A stretch of 64,000 bases of DNA, from contig JAJEKV010000025.1 in the NCBI GenBank assembly GCA_021234155.1, positions 10,167,017 to 10,231,016 of the forward strand, written 5' to 3'. The notes under the pieces were generated by a model, which saw only the letters and a list, made by a program, of their open reading frames with translations, ran no database searches and was not told where the DNA came from. This document shows positions 21,430 to 33,427 of this stretch, piece by piece (the first letter of the stretch is position 1; each line of letters opens with the position of its first letter). The DNA comes from Isoetes taiwanensis (Eukaryota > Streptophyta > Lycopodiopsida > Isoetales > Isoetaceae). A program made the translations under genes and the position numbers.

Positions 21430-22639
21430 TTTATTGGTTTAGATGCTACTCAATATATGGTATTTGAGTAATATTTGCTTAGAAATTATCATCCTTTGCG
21501 TGTCTTGAAGCATATTTATATGGGAGATGATAGTCGTCAGCACATTCTTGGCGATCTGCCATTACGAGCTCGTTCAGGAATTCATTTTTTGCATGGCGTT
21601 TTACATGTACCTGCCTTATATCACCATTTAATTTCAGTTTCTCGCTTGACTGATGTTGGAATTCATATTTATTTTGATGGGCTATTTTGTTATCTTCTAA
21701 AAGATGGCTTAATTCTTTAAGTGATATGCACCATCACAATTTATATGAGTATAAGATTACAAATGATCTAATTTATGCACTTATTGTAAGACATCCTAAT
21801 GGAGATTTATGGTATGGATATTTTTTGTCATGCATCTTTTCAAGTCTTGTTACACATGAAGCGACATGGTATTGTTCATGGGTTCTCGATGGACTCTAGA
21901 GCATTATTAGCACCTTGTGAAGCTTTTGTACTTGGTACTTTGTTGTATCTTGTCGACGTCCTTTTAATCATGTTGCCCCTCACGCATCATCTATTTTGGA
22001 CTTGGTTCATATGGATCTTTGTGGACCTTTATCACAGTCACTTGGTGGTGCCACTCATGTTATTGTTTCATCTATTCTCTTAAGAAAAAATTCAAAGTTT
22101 TCCCTACGCTTTGCAAATGCAAGGCCATTGCAAATGGAGATGCCTTTAAAAAGTATTTGTAGTGACAATAGTGGTGAATTCAAAAATAATATATTTGATT
22201 CTTTTTGTATAAATGCTAGTATTTTGCAAGAATATACAGTTCTTCATACATCGCAACATAATGGAGTTGTTAAACATAAAAACGGGACTGTTGTAAATGC
22301 TATTCGAAGTACGTTACTTTATTCTGTTGGGCTGAAGTAGCAAGTATAACAGTTTATGTTCAAAATTGTGTATCTTCTTCTTCTGTTCATGGTTTTACAC
22401 CAGTTGAGGTATGTCATGGCAAGACACCTATAGTTGAACATTTTAAAATATTTGGATCTCAGGACTGTGCTTATATTCCAAAGGAGAAATTGGCTAAGTT
22501 ACAGCCACTTCCTCGAAAGGTTATTATTTTAGGTTACCTGATAATACACCCGCCTATCGACTATTTGATTTGGTTTCTAAGAAAGTTGTGTTATGCCGCA
22601 TAGAGATATTGTTGTTAATGAAAATGTTATGATCCAATC
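21430..22639 (+). pseudogene. Ty1/copia element A: pre-integrase and integrase core, left part
   Basis: The plus strand carries LRNYHPLRVLKHIYMGDD and HFLHGVLHVPALYHHLISVS, then SRLTDVGIHIYFDG (protease to GAG-pre-integrase region), HASFQVLLHMKRHGIVHG, and the integrase core with LDLVHMDLCGPLSQSLGG, SDNSGEFKNNIFDSFC, LHTSQHNGVVKHKN and, in another frame, FGSQDCAYIPKEKL and CRDIVVNENV. Several frameshifts and stops show decay. The element is cut at 22639 by the LTR of element B and resumes at about 26700. No LTR of element A is in the window. Confidence 0.85.
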
Positions 22640-23110
22640 TGTTAGGAGATTAAGCAACAAGAACTATGCAATTGAACAACAGGAACAATGCAATTGCCAA
22701 CTTTCCGTTGCTTATACACTAGCAACAAGTAATATGCCAACCACGTTTCACAAGATATATTTTTCCAACATATGTTCAAAGGTCAATACAAAGTGTTACA
22801 GCAAAAAATTGAATGAACAGTATTACTCGATTTTATATGTAAAATTCAATTCCTTTATTTTCAAATTTGAGAACACCGTCCTGATTGTGGATCCTGTTGA
22901 CTTGCATAATCAGAATGCTCATTCCAAGTAAGTTCGGCTCCCCCGAAACTCTTATCTTGATGCCGACCTGTTCTTTCTCTATGCTAAATCAGGTTGGCAC
23001 ATGGCCCAACCATATCCGACTTCCTATTCCCTATCTTGGCTGCCAGAACCATTGATAACAAAAAATTTTACTGAAAATATTGACCATAGGTTAAGGCATT
23101 AACTCCAACA
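22640..23110 (-). mobile_element. 3' LTR of Ty1/copia element B
   Basis: On the minus strand it starts TGTTGGAGTTAATGCC and ends CTTAATCTCCTAACA, so both ends are the TG...CA of an LTR. It lies directly beside a polypurine tract (23111-23118), as a 3' LTR must. Length is 471 bp. It interrupts element A immediately after CRDIVVNENV. The matching 5' LTR is not present. Confidence 0.85.
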
Positions 23111-23118
23111 TCCCCCTT
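23111..23118 (-). other. polypurine tract of copia element B
   Basis: TCCCCCTT on the plus strand is AAGGGGGA on the minus strand, abutting the LTR start. This is the plus-strand DNA primer of reverse transcription. Confidence 0.85.
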
Positions 23119-23234
23119 CATGTCTTAACCTTTGAATTCTGTAAGCTGTTGCTCGATCTTTAAATTCATACACAAAATGCCACATTCACACCTAGCTTTA
23201 ATTTTAACTCATGAAACTTGTTTTCGCTTAAGGC

Positions 23235-24163
23235 CAGTGTTGTCAGGTACGTTTAGTACGGTACGGGTATTATACGTATTTAACGTATTAATACCGTATG
23301 CATACCTCTCATTTAAAAAATACTTTAAATACGTTTTTTGGAATTATGAAATACTTATTAAATACGTAAAATACGTACTTTACGTATAGTACTTTAAGTA
23401 CTTCCTGTAATTTTTTAGAATTATTATTTCTTGAAATAGTTGCAATAACAACTAGTATGAAGAACTTCAAGTTTTAAATAATGAACCAAAATATATTACG
23501 CTAGAAGATTAAGTATTTCTCAATGTTTTCAATCTAAAACATGTCTATTTAAGAGTTATATATTCTAGTTTGCAATCTACACCCACAGACAAATAAATTA
23601 AGTAATTGTTGCTCATTTGTTGCATCGGAAGCTATTAACCATCATTGACCTCTGTATTTCTTTCCTGGCATGACTGCAAGCTACTGAAGTATTAAGGAGA
23701 AGGTCTACCTCCTGCCATGACAAAACAAGGAGAAAGGCGGGTCTGCATCTCCATCTCCATTCCGATTCGGCGGCTAGGGCAAGAAGAAAGAGGGAAAAAA
23801 CATGGAGGTTTTGGGTTTTTATTTGCAAGAAGATTGGTTTTTTTGTTTTTTAAAACTACAATTCCATAATTTCCCTAATGTCTAAAGTCTCCTAATGTGT
23901 TTTTTACTCCTATTCTATAATATATAATAATGTGTTTTTCCTAACGTATAATTTTACCAATTCTATTAGTCTAATGTCATTTGGATGCTTTTTTTTTTTT
24001 AAAGTACGTATCATACGTACTGTACGTATTAATACATTAAGTACGGTATTAATAAAACAAGAGCTCAATTTGACCTGTCAACTTATAGGTATAGTACGTA
24101 TAGTACTGTGAGAAAGGTACGGGACGTATGTAAATGTAAAATACGGGTACGTAAACAACACTG
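23235..24163. mobile_element. non-autonomous hAT-type DNA transposon, 929 bp, 8-bp target duplication
   Basis: The ends are CAGTGTTGTCAGG (23235) and, inverted, CAGTGTTGTTTACG (from 24163); 9 bp of inverted repeat are perfect. The 8-bp direct repeat CTTAAGGC flanks it at 23227-23234 and 24164-24171. CAGTG-type ends with 8-bp duplications are the hAT signature. Both subterminal regions are packed with TACGT/ACGTA motifs, typical of transposase binding sites. Removing it rejoins the copia peptide IADIFTKALSENKF. No transposase is encoded. Confidence 0.9.
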
Positions 24164-24234
24164 CTTAAGGCCTTTGTAAATATATCTGCAATTTGGAGCT
24201 CATACGGGAAGAAACAATGCTTAATCCTCTCAAC

Positions 24235-25276
24235 CCTTTGCTTACATAAAGGAAACTAAAATTTGATTATCAATTTTTTGGACCATTCTATTGACTCTGA
24301 GGCATCTACGGATCACTTGCCACCACATAAATGCCACTTTGGGATGAGCAACTTATCCCATATCTATGTCCAGACACTTTTCCATTGTGACTAAGGGACC
24401 TAAAGATGCCATCTATTTGATATAGGCAAGATCTCAGAATGCAAAAGCAATTTATAAATAGAAGAAACAAAGTGCCTGGCTTGATGCTCTGATGGCAACC
24501 CCATACATCTACTTCATGGAATGGAATCTGGTGGCAATAAAGCAGCAATACGAGTCCAAGTTACTCTATCCCATTACTACAAGAATTTTGTTCTAAATGC
24601 TTCCCATGACGTGAGATGACCAGACTCATATCAAGATGCAATAGTGCTTATACCAGTTGCTATCCATCAATGTTATGTCTTTGGATGAACAACAACACTT
24701 AGAGGCACATTCTCCAGAGTGTTTTGCAAAGAAATCCACCAGCATAGAGTAGACAACTAAAGACACGCCTCATGATTGATCTGCAAAAGAGACCTAATAG
24801 TGTCCCAAGCAGCAAGCAACCCTTTTAGAAAAGGAGAAGCATTAGGATATGTATATGATAAAACAAAGCCCAAAGAAAGAGGGGCTTAATGGTGGCCTTA
24901 TGAAATGGAAAACAATGCTGCATGGACTGCATCAACAATCTCAAGCTAGGAGAATCATCCTTACCAATGAGAATCCTTATCATCTTACTTTGAAGGTAAA
25001 AATCCAACATTCTAGGACCCCCAGCTGCCTTAGGTTTACTGTACTTTGGCCAAGCTACCTTGACCACAGATCCTTTCTCATTTCCACCCCAAATAAAATT
25101 CCGGACGATACGCACAATCTCCTCCATCTTACACTGATGAGCTAATAGATTAGATGCCATGTAAACATGAGTATTACAGAGAACACATTTAGCCATAGTG
25201 ATTCTTCCAATTATGGATAGTTTAGTTGTATTCCACCAAAATAAGTGCTTCTGCAACCCTCTAATAATTATGATTT
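24235..25276 (-). mobile_element. truncated LINE inserted in copia element B, 10-bp target duplication
   Basis: The flanking direct repeat TCCTCTCAAC occurs at 24225-24234 and 25277-25286. Excision restores the copia frame FIRDIVERIKHCFFPYELQ. The minus strand encodes the end of a non-LTR reverse transcriptase region: NTTKLSIIGRITMAKCVLC, NFIWGGNEKGSVVKVAWPKY, LLMQSMQHCFPFHKATIKP. The zinc-knuckle side (near 24340-24500) is homologous to the LINE at 46755-47960. It is truncated at the 5' end. No poly-A tail is visible at its 3' end, where the sequence differs from the other copy. Confidence 0.85.
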
Positions 25277-25436
25277 TCCTCTCAACAATATCCCTGATGA
25301 AGTGCATCTGTAATTCTAATTCTATGCGTTTGGTTCTTTCATGTAGCACTGGGTTCTTTGTAAGTGCTATGCAGCTCATGTTATCACAATGTAAAATTTT
25401 AGGCTTTCTTTGTGTTTCACCGAGCTCATCTAGCAA
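24825..25436 (-). pseudogene. chimeric open frame: copia RNase H fused to LINE
   Basis: One uninterrupted 203-codon frame begins in the copia RNase H (LDELGETQRKPKILHCDNMS) and runs through the LINE insertion junction near 25276 into LINE protein (IIGRITMAKCVLC onwards). The fusion is an accident of insertion phase. It has no promoter or known role, but an automated annotator would report it as a gene. Confidence 0.7.
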
Positions 25437-26700
25437 TCTTCTGACCTATATAATTTCTTTAGTGGCAAGTGCAGGGTGCAGTGGCTGCATACTCCACTTC
25501 AGCAGATGATACTGTTATAGCTGTCTGTTTCTTACTTTTCCATGCAATACTTGCATCTCCTATGATCATGGCATATCCTGATGTTGACTGCCTTGTATCC
25601 ACATCTCTTCCTCAATCGACATCTGAGAAACCCTGCGAAATTAAATCCTTGGACTTATAGATTACACCATGATCTGTTGTACCTTTCAAATATCTAAATG
25701 CATTTCGCAGCTATCCGATGGACTTTGCCAGGGTTATTACAAAACCTACTGAGCACATTTACATCATATGATATATCTGGTCTTGTACCGTTGCCAAGTA
25801 ATTTAAGCACATGATCAGCTGTCTATATGGGATCCTTTCGATTTCTTCTATTTTTAGCCTCTGTTTTGGGACACATATCTTTGCCGATTCTTTGTCCTGG
25901 ACCTATGGGTGTTTTAGCACGCTTGCATTCACTCATGTTAAAGTTCCTTCGCAAACTTTGAATGTTTTTGGTTTGCTTTAAACACATCATACCTTTCTGC
26001 ATATCTCGGATGACTTCAATTCCTAGAAAACTTTTTAGCTCATTCAGATACGTCATTTTGAACTTCTTTTGCAAGAAAGTCTTGCAATACTTTAAACAAT
26101 GCAAGCTATTAGCAGCCATAATGCAGTCATCTGCATATAGAGCAATCATGCAGCTAGTTTGCAAAAACCTTGACTTCTCAAATACTCGTTCATACATTTA
26201 TACCATTGTCTAGGTGATTGTCTAAGTCCATGGACCGCTTTCTTCAGCTTCCATACTTCATCTTCACCTTCTTCTTCTCCAAATTGGCATTTAGAAATGT
26301 CATAGACACATCCATGTGATGTAAATGCATGCCCTTTGCATTTGCAAGTGCCAATAAAAGTCTGATACTGGTTAATTTAACTATTGGAGCAAAGGTATCA
26401 ACAAAGTCTAGTCCCTTTTTTCTGAGAATATCCTTGTGCAACCAACCCAGCTTTAAATCTTTTTGTCTTTCCATCTGGTGTATTTTTTATTCTTTAAATC
26501 CACTTACAACCTAAGATGTTTTTATATTCGATCTGGCCACTACCTCATATGTTTTATTATCATGGAAGGACCCCATTTCAGTCATCATTGCCTCCTTCTA
26601 TTCCTTACTATTTTCTGATTCAATAGCTTCCTCAAATGATTGTGGAACATCTTCTATATAGCTAAAATGTTGAGCATTTTCTCTTCCTTCTGTAATCTTG

Positions 26701-27360
26701 TACTTATCAAACTTTCAAGAGTATATTGATCCAGATATTTCGAGTGATAGTGATATTGAGAAAGTACCCTTAGATCAATCTTCACATCCTGTTATTTTAG
26801 CTTTACCTACTATTTCGGATTTGCCTGATAGTGTTGAAAGAGAATATAAGGATTTACCTAATCAATTACATGAAAATATTATTGCACTAGATTATCATGA
26901 CACTATATCACATGAAGACCACTTTGCGCAATCCTCTGGAGTTATGTCTCAGCAAGAATTTCATGATACTCGTATTATTAGACGTCGTCCCTCTGGTTAC
27001 TTTGCGTGACATTATACTTTTGTGTCTGTTACTGAGCCCGTTACTATTCATGATGCTCTAAGTTTTGATGAACGTGAACATTGGCAACAAGCAATGGATG
27101 CTGAATATCATTCTTTGATAAGCAAAGGCACATAGGATTTAGTACCTCTTTCTTCTGGTCATAAAGCTATAAAAAGTAAGTGGATTTTTTGAGTTAAAAC
27201 TAAAGCAGATGGTACTTTTGACAGATTCAAAGCACGGTTGGTTGCGAAAGGGTTTTCTCAAATTGCTGGAGTTGATTATCATGAAACATTCTCGCCTATA
27301 GCGCGTCTTGCAACTATACGTACTTTGTTAGCATTTGCAGTCAAATTAAGGTTTTTGGTT
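26701..27360 (+). pseudogene. Ty1/copia element A: start of reverse transcriptase, right part
   Basis: This is the continuation of the element cut at 22639: FQEYIDPDISSDSDIEK, then HDALSFDEREHWQQAMDAEY, an in-frame stop, HKAIKSKWIF, stop, [40 protein letters not shown], ending at about 27360. Everything downstream (YADD region, RNase H, LTR) is lost. The orientation and the order of domains match the left part. Confidence 0.85.
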
Positions 27361-27505
27361 AAAAAAAAGTTAACCACAGCTAACTAAATTTTATAATATT
27401 ATGCTAACTTAATTTGTGGTGTGAAGAGCATTGTAGTTGAAAATGCTAACCTAAACTAAATTAATGGGGGATCTGAATAGACCCTAAGCTCCTTAAAACT
27501 TGACA
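27361..27505. other. short AT-rich junction sequence
   Basis: It contains TTAAAAAAAAGTTAACC (palindromic) and GGGGGATCTGAATAGACCC, which resembles the end of a small plant MITE, but I find no partner end. The segment TAAGCTCCTTAAAACT near 27485 is echoed just right of the next element (TTAAGCTCCTCAAAAACT at 30141). Confidence 0.35.
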
Positions 27506-27509
27506 TTAA

Positions 27510-30140
27510 CACTAGAGTGGTCCCAGAGACCATTCCTAGTCCATGGACCAGAATTGGTCCAGTTGACCCACTGCCACTTAAACCAATATATTTGAGAATA
27601 GAAGTTTCAATTTCGCGATATATCGCCACCATATTAATCTTTACTTGATTCTTAATGATGTTCGAGAATTTTAAGACCAATGAACTCACTTATATGTTGT
27701 AGTGATTGTTCAAATATTAGAGAATTTGACAGTTTCTACAACAGTCCAAAACTGCATTCTTGGGTTTTCTAGCATAAACGGGCCTAAATCTTGTTTAAAT
27801 TAGAAGTATTTGTCTATTTATGATAGAACACATTGATTTGTATGTTTTTAGCTTTGGTTGCTATCATCTAACATCCATGGAAGCCGGCAAAAGCTATTTT
27901 GTTCAAAAATGCTGCTTCTGGTTTAGGAATTATTTCTCTCTTATTATTACAAGTTTTGGCTTAGTTCTTGTGGCCATGGGTTCTTAGCTATATGAAGTAC
28001 AATCTTATGTTTTTTTGGAGTGTTCATAAGTTATATCAAATTCAAAATCTAATAGAGAATTTCCTATACAGAATTTAGGACAAAATTATATGTTAAAATG
28101 CTCCAAAATCACCACCTGTAAGTATCACAATTGTAATGAATGATGCATTCTTCTTATATCTAAATAGAAAATTACTCTATCAAGTTGCATATAGTATAAT
28201 TAGGGTTTAGCCATGCAATTAAACTAGATTTAAAGATGATGTACAGCCATAGGATTAACACATTAGAGGTTAAAAATCTGAGTTATATCCAAAATTATAG
28301 ACTAAAAACTCATCATTTACTAGCTAATGATGTTTATTGATGAATGAAAGTGAAGATCGTGAAGTTTAAGTATTAGAATAAAAAATTAAACCATATGACC
28401 TTTGATGCGCCTTTCTCGGCTTTGTAGGGAACACGTTAGATTTCTCCAAATAAGCATTCCAAATGGTTCAAAATATGACAAGGGACATATATATAGGTCC
28501 CCTATGTAGGTTGTGTGGCTTTCTTGCAAAAACATACGGAGAAATATACTAGTATAAAACTGGTATATCCATTGCTGCTACAAAGTATTAGAGTTTTAGT
28601 AGGATAACATTACAAGTAGGTCATCTTTCATATGCACTGTATTTTTCATGAATGCGGGTCTTTCTTTGCAATATAACTCTCTATTTCAATATTGAAATAA
28701 CGTATTATTTGAAAGATATGAATATAATTAAGCATGAACCATTTATGGTCCATAACTAGACCAATTGTATAAAGCACATATCTCTCACAAGCCCTATCCA
28801 TTTTGTCCCATAATGATACCATGGTTTCTTACCTTTAATAATATAATTTTTGAAAGACGTGAATGGAAGTCCATGTAGATTCGATTGATTAATAAGTACC
28901 CCATAAATTCACAGTTGTTTGTGCTTAAACATTGCCCTCAAATTATACAAGCTCGTCTAATCAATTAATTTTATCCTATAGAGAATTGTACATACAAACT
29001 ATATTCTAAAGTTGAGATCAAAATTGATTAAGATGTTGTCTCTATTAATTTTCAAACTTCTAGTCCTCTGGACCAATAATGGTCTGCAAGTAGAACTGCA
29101 CATAGCAGTCTAAGTTGACTTTTTATAGTCATAAACTTCCATATTTTTCTTTGATTTTTTTTGCATTGATTTCATGACATGGGACATTTTGAGAATGTGA
29201 TTTTTCAAAGTCACCTCTTGAGGAATAAATCTAGAATAAACATAGAAGACATATTTGAATTTGATGCTATAAACTTTAATCCAAATCTCAAGAGCATGAT
29301 CAACAAATATTTTCATTGCTAAAATAAATCAGAAGCTATTCATATCCTAAAATTCAACTTGAGATCAATTAACATAAGAAACTTATTGATTTTAGATGAA
29401 CCTATGGACCAGTAATGGGCTCAGATACAGAAACCTTTCTTGATTTCTTGTGACCATGTCTTTTGCGTTTTAATGAGCTTCTTTTTGCATTGATTTCATA
29501 TCATTTTGAACTTTCATACTATGATTTTTTGGAGGACATCATAGATAAGTTTTGCTCTATATGGGGAAATATTAATCATTATTACAAGTTACCTAAAATT
29601 GAGATCAAAAGTGGAAGTCCAAACATCAAATTCAAGGGATGGAGGAACTTGTCAATTGCTTATATATCAAATATTAGCTCAAAATGCATTTCCCTATAAA
29701 AGTTGTTGTATTTAAACTACAACTGCCTTCTGGGAACCATAATTGATTCTGAGGAGGCAGAAAACAGTTTTTATCATGTTTGAATGGCCGTATCTTTCTT
29801 CGCAGACTTCGGATTGACATGTGGTTTTTTGCGTCATTTTTTTTATCTCGTGTAGAAAATTATCATGGTATCAAAAATTTTGAAAAAATCATTTTGTCGA
29901 GACAGTTTAACTTTATCTAAACATGAAGCTTTTGGTACTTGACCCCCCTGAGTTTGCTAGAGCATAACTTACAAGAATGGAGGTATATATATTTTTAGGT
30001 ATTTTTTTAGTGGATCATGACTGCCATATATGAATTGCTAGTTAGGATTCGAATAGATTTTGTACCATTGATTTTATATGAATTTTAAAGTGAACACTTC
30101 AAATGGACCATTTCTGGTCCATCACCTGACCACTCTAGTG
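27510..30140. mobile_element. non-autonomous DNA transposon with TTAA flanks (piggyBac-like)
   Basis: The ends are CACTAGAGTGGTC (27510) and its exact inverse ending at 30140. The tetranucleotide TTAA lies immediately outside each end (27506-27509 and 30141-30144). About 25 bp inside each end is ATGGACCAGAA(T/A)TGGTCCA in matching inverted arrangement. TTAA duplication with C(A/C)CTAGA-type ends is the piggyBac signature. Inside, GGACCA-type motifs recur near 28750, 29070, 29407, 29735 and 30105, and TTTTTGCATTGATTTCAT occurs at about 29157 and 29482, suggesting a decayed repeat of about 330 bp. No transposase frame is present. CACTA elements also start with CACTA but duplicate 3 bp, and the flanking triplets here (TAA and TTA) do not match. 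Confidence 0.65.
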
Positions 30141-30144
30141 TTAA

Positions 30145-33100
30145 GCTCCTCAAAAACTCTCTTTATATGATTTCGCATACAATACCAAACTGAAATCTTA
30201 TTCCCAAACTTTGTGAGAATACCCTCCGGCAATACGAAAGTAATTCTGCAAACTTTTTCTACCTTGAAACATCCATTCATGGTATTTGGTCTCTGTGAAA
30301 CTGTGAAGTATTTTCTTATCTCTATATATAAAAAGAAGCGCTATCTAATTCTAAAGGTTGGAAACCTCTTTTTATGATGTTTATACCATGTTTATAAACT
30401 CAATATCCATCAAGTACCATGTGAATTCACGCACAATATAACAAAATATAGCAGTTTTGCTCAGAATCTTCTAACGCGACCATGCTCTTCAGCTACACTG
30501 TCTCCGTTAGCTTGACCACTGCTTGCTGATTCACTGCACATACACTCATTGGGGTTAGTCCTACTAAGTGGGGATCTCTGGCTGCCGCTGCATGCATGGA
30601 ATACTCTGGAAATCTTGGATAAGCACAAACACAGACGGAAAATCCTACGTGAGTACAATGCTAAGACAATAACAACATAATCCAAGGAAATACCAAACTC
30701 TGAGCGACAAAAGCAAAGAACATAGTCAGAACAACAAAACATCAGAAACATAGCTCCGGGACAATGAGAAGCTCAGCCAGCCTACATTCAGGCTCTGTTA
30801 GCAGAGAGATGCCCAGCCAGCTCACATTCCAAGCCCCGTTGGCCAAGTTGGTGGGGTGAACCTCGTATGCGCATACCCTTCCCAGCCCACGTCTGGCGCT
30901 GGAGGACCTCTTACCATGGAGTCACAAGAGTTGACGCACAACCTCACCTAGAAGCTACGCCTGTGAGGAAGACACGCCCGGTGTCACAGAGCACAAGAAT
31001 ACCACAGAGAATCAGAGATGAACATGAGCATGCCGGAGCAACCTAGGCCATCGAACCTAGAAGCCCGACCCCGGAGGATCCAACATAATCAAAAGACCAA
31101 AACAACAGTAGAACAATGCAAAGACCATGACATGTGATGTGATGTTCATTAGAATATTTACTAAACACAGGTGCCTAGATCATACTCTGCCCCTTGCTGA
31201 GGTTGCCCATATATGTTGAAGTAGCTTATCCAATGCTCCATGTTTACCTTCATGTAATTCCCTTGCCAAAGTTACTCATACATCCTAAACCATGTTAAAG
31301 TAGCAACTCAACGATGAAGACCTTGATAGCAATCCAACCATCGATGCTGAACCCTGCCCTTTTGGCAGCAGATCTATGATCTTACCAACATATCAAGAGC
31401 GCCATGATCACAATACAAACATGTCAATGAAGTCACGAGCATGGTTGTCATATTGATGTGTATCCAATACCTATGTACTTCATCGGTTACGCCAACACTG
31501 CTCCATGTCATAGCCATACTCAAAAGCCCCCATAAGCTTCCTATGACTCTCTTGGCCAAACTACTCAATCCCAGATCATGCCTTGCCTTCAAAGTTCCAT
31601 CTCAATAGCTATAATTCAATCATGAGCTATGGTTTTAATACATTTTATTATAAGCCTACTTTCCATAACTAACGAAAAATCTCAAAACCCAGCACTTCCA
31701 CTTAAGAATCAATGTAACATGATGATCGCAACTGCATGTAATCCTTGCCACCTTATCCTGAATCGTAGCTCCACCTTTAGGAGCCAAAACAACACAGATG
31801 GCACAATTCTTGAGCTTCATGCTCAACTCACTGATTAGCTACCCAGATGCTCATATTCTCCTTTACTCCTATCAAGGAGGATCTACTTAAGAGCCATCTC
31901 ATAGGTCAATCTGTCAGGTTCTTTACCATTTTAAAGTTATCAACCTTTATATTTCATACTAGTTCAATTAGATTACAATCATTCAAAGTAATAGATTTCC
32001 TTACTGTTGCTATTCTTGTGACTATCTTGTGCAATATGTGGCAGACTTCACTGGTTCCATCCACATACAAGGCAACTAAGCCCCATCCAAAAGGTTTATT
32101 TCTTAATTTAACTCCTTAGATTAGCAACAAATACTAAACCAAAGCAACATAGAGAAAGTAAATACATATAAACAACAAAAAATGAAACATGACCGATTAG
32201 TTCCAAACTTGTAGATGTCCAGCAAAGAAGATTCAAGACATGCCAAATCTGTTAATTCAAGCCCACATTAGCACTTCCCAAGCATTTTCAGATCTTCTTG
32301 CCTCTGAATCAGCCCTTCTAGATATGTTTCTACTCACTTATCTTCCGTAGCCTTATGAGCCTCCAACAAATTCATAAATATTCGCATGCAAAAATCATGT
32401 ACAGACGAATCATGGCAACTCATAGCATCTCAATTGATCAATAGCAAAACCCCACCTGAGAATTTCTTTGCACATAGACCTCTGGACCCCTTGCAATTGA
32501 TTGTGCCATTAAAGATTGTTTTCTAACTCCAAGTATCAAACCGCAGAAGAACATACATAGTGCAGTCAATTCTGACTCAGCATCACTATTCATGTCATAA
32601 CTTTTTCATACGGATGAGTTTCGGCCTGATCAGACCCATTCCGGAAAGCTTACTAAAAATCTTTCCAGCCAAAGAAAAATCATCTGAAAAGGACCTCGGG
32701 TTGCCGAGATATGATGCTTCAAAGATCGGCTCTAAAACTGCCCAGAATTGCTCCCTGCCTTCATGGTCTGCAACAATCCTTTTGCCAAACAGACAAAACC
32801 CTAAACTCATACTGGATACATGTTATACATGTGTACATACGTACATAAGTACATATATTGGCCCATCAAGTGCCCAGGTCTGTTACATCAAACATGCAAA
32901 CATTTAATTTCACCATCCATTAAATTCGAAACCTTTGCACAATGCAAAACCACTGAAGCCAAAAAGAAAAAGGGCCGATCATCTGGAATAAATAGGGGTG
33001 GCTAAGGACTGTTGGAATAAACAGGGCCAGCTATGGATTGCTCTTCTCAATCGGGCCGGATGGACATAAAGAAACGGCCAGGGTTTAATCCTGTGTTTTG

Positions 33101-33420
33101 CAAGCTTGCATCGATCCTCCAGACATCTATTCAAGGCTGATTATTTTGCCATAGATCCAGTGCAAGCACTTCTTTAATCCAACATGAGGTCAAATCCGAA
33201 CAAATATCATCCAGGCTGCTTTGCATTCGTATAATATAGAAAGACAGATCAGATGGAATGAGACAGATCATCTAATGAGGACCCAAGCCTCGATTCGAGG
33301 CTGAACACCTGCAACATTGAAGCTGCCTATAGCCATGGCCATGGCTGAAGGAATCGAAACACCAAACAGCCATGGCAGAAGCATAGCTCCTGTTCTTGAT
33401 TTTCAACACTTAACATAAAA
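30145..33420. other. intergenic sequence, no gene recognised
   Basis: I see only short frames. The stretch 30740-31140 is more GC-rich and contains an imperfect duplication (AGCTCAGCCAGCCTACATTC and CCAGCCAGCTCACATTCC), possibly retroelement debris. Around 32600-32810 there is an open frame on both strands with no recognisable family. The last few hundred bases are upstream of the PPR gene. Confidence 0.35.
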
Positions 33421-33427
33421 CAGAACA

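Larger units (their letters stand above)
23119..26700 (-). pseudogene. Ty1/copia element B: reverse transcriptase and RNase H (interrupted by two insertions)
   Basis: The minus strand from 26700 leftwards has YIEDVPQSFEEAIESENSKE, GLDFVDTFAPIVKLTSIRLL, MDVSMTFLNANLEKK, then MIALYADDCIMAANS (the YADD active site is intact), LKSFLGIEVIRD, and RNase H blocks (SAEVEYAATA, HCDNMSCIALTKNPVLHERT, ELQMHFIRDIVER). After the LINE insertion it continues RIKHCFFPYELQIADIFTKA and, after the hAT insertion, ENKFHELKLKLGV, then the polypurine tract. Gag, integrase and the 5' LTR are missing, probably by deletion at about 26700. Scattered stops make it dead. Confidence 0.88.

Noticed and set aside
23613-23828. 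71-codon frame inside the hAT element as a transposase remnant
   Set aside because: No hAT dimerisation or catalytic motif; too short and unlike any transposase block.
27361-27480. A complete MITE ending GGGTCTATTCAGATCCCCC (minus)
   Set aside because: No matching inverted end or target duplication could be found within 300 bp.
27510-30140. CACTA (En/Spm) identity because the ends read CACTA
   Set aside because: CACTA elements duplicate 3 bp; the triplets here are TAA and TTA, whereas TTAA is present on both sides.
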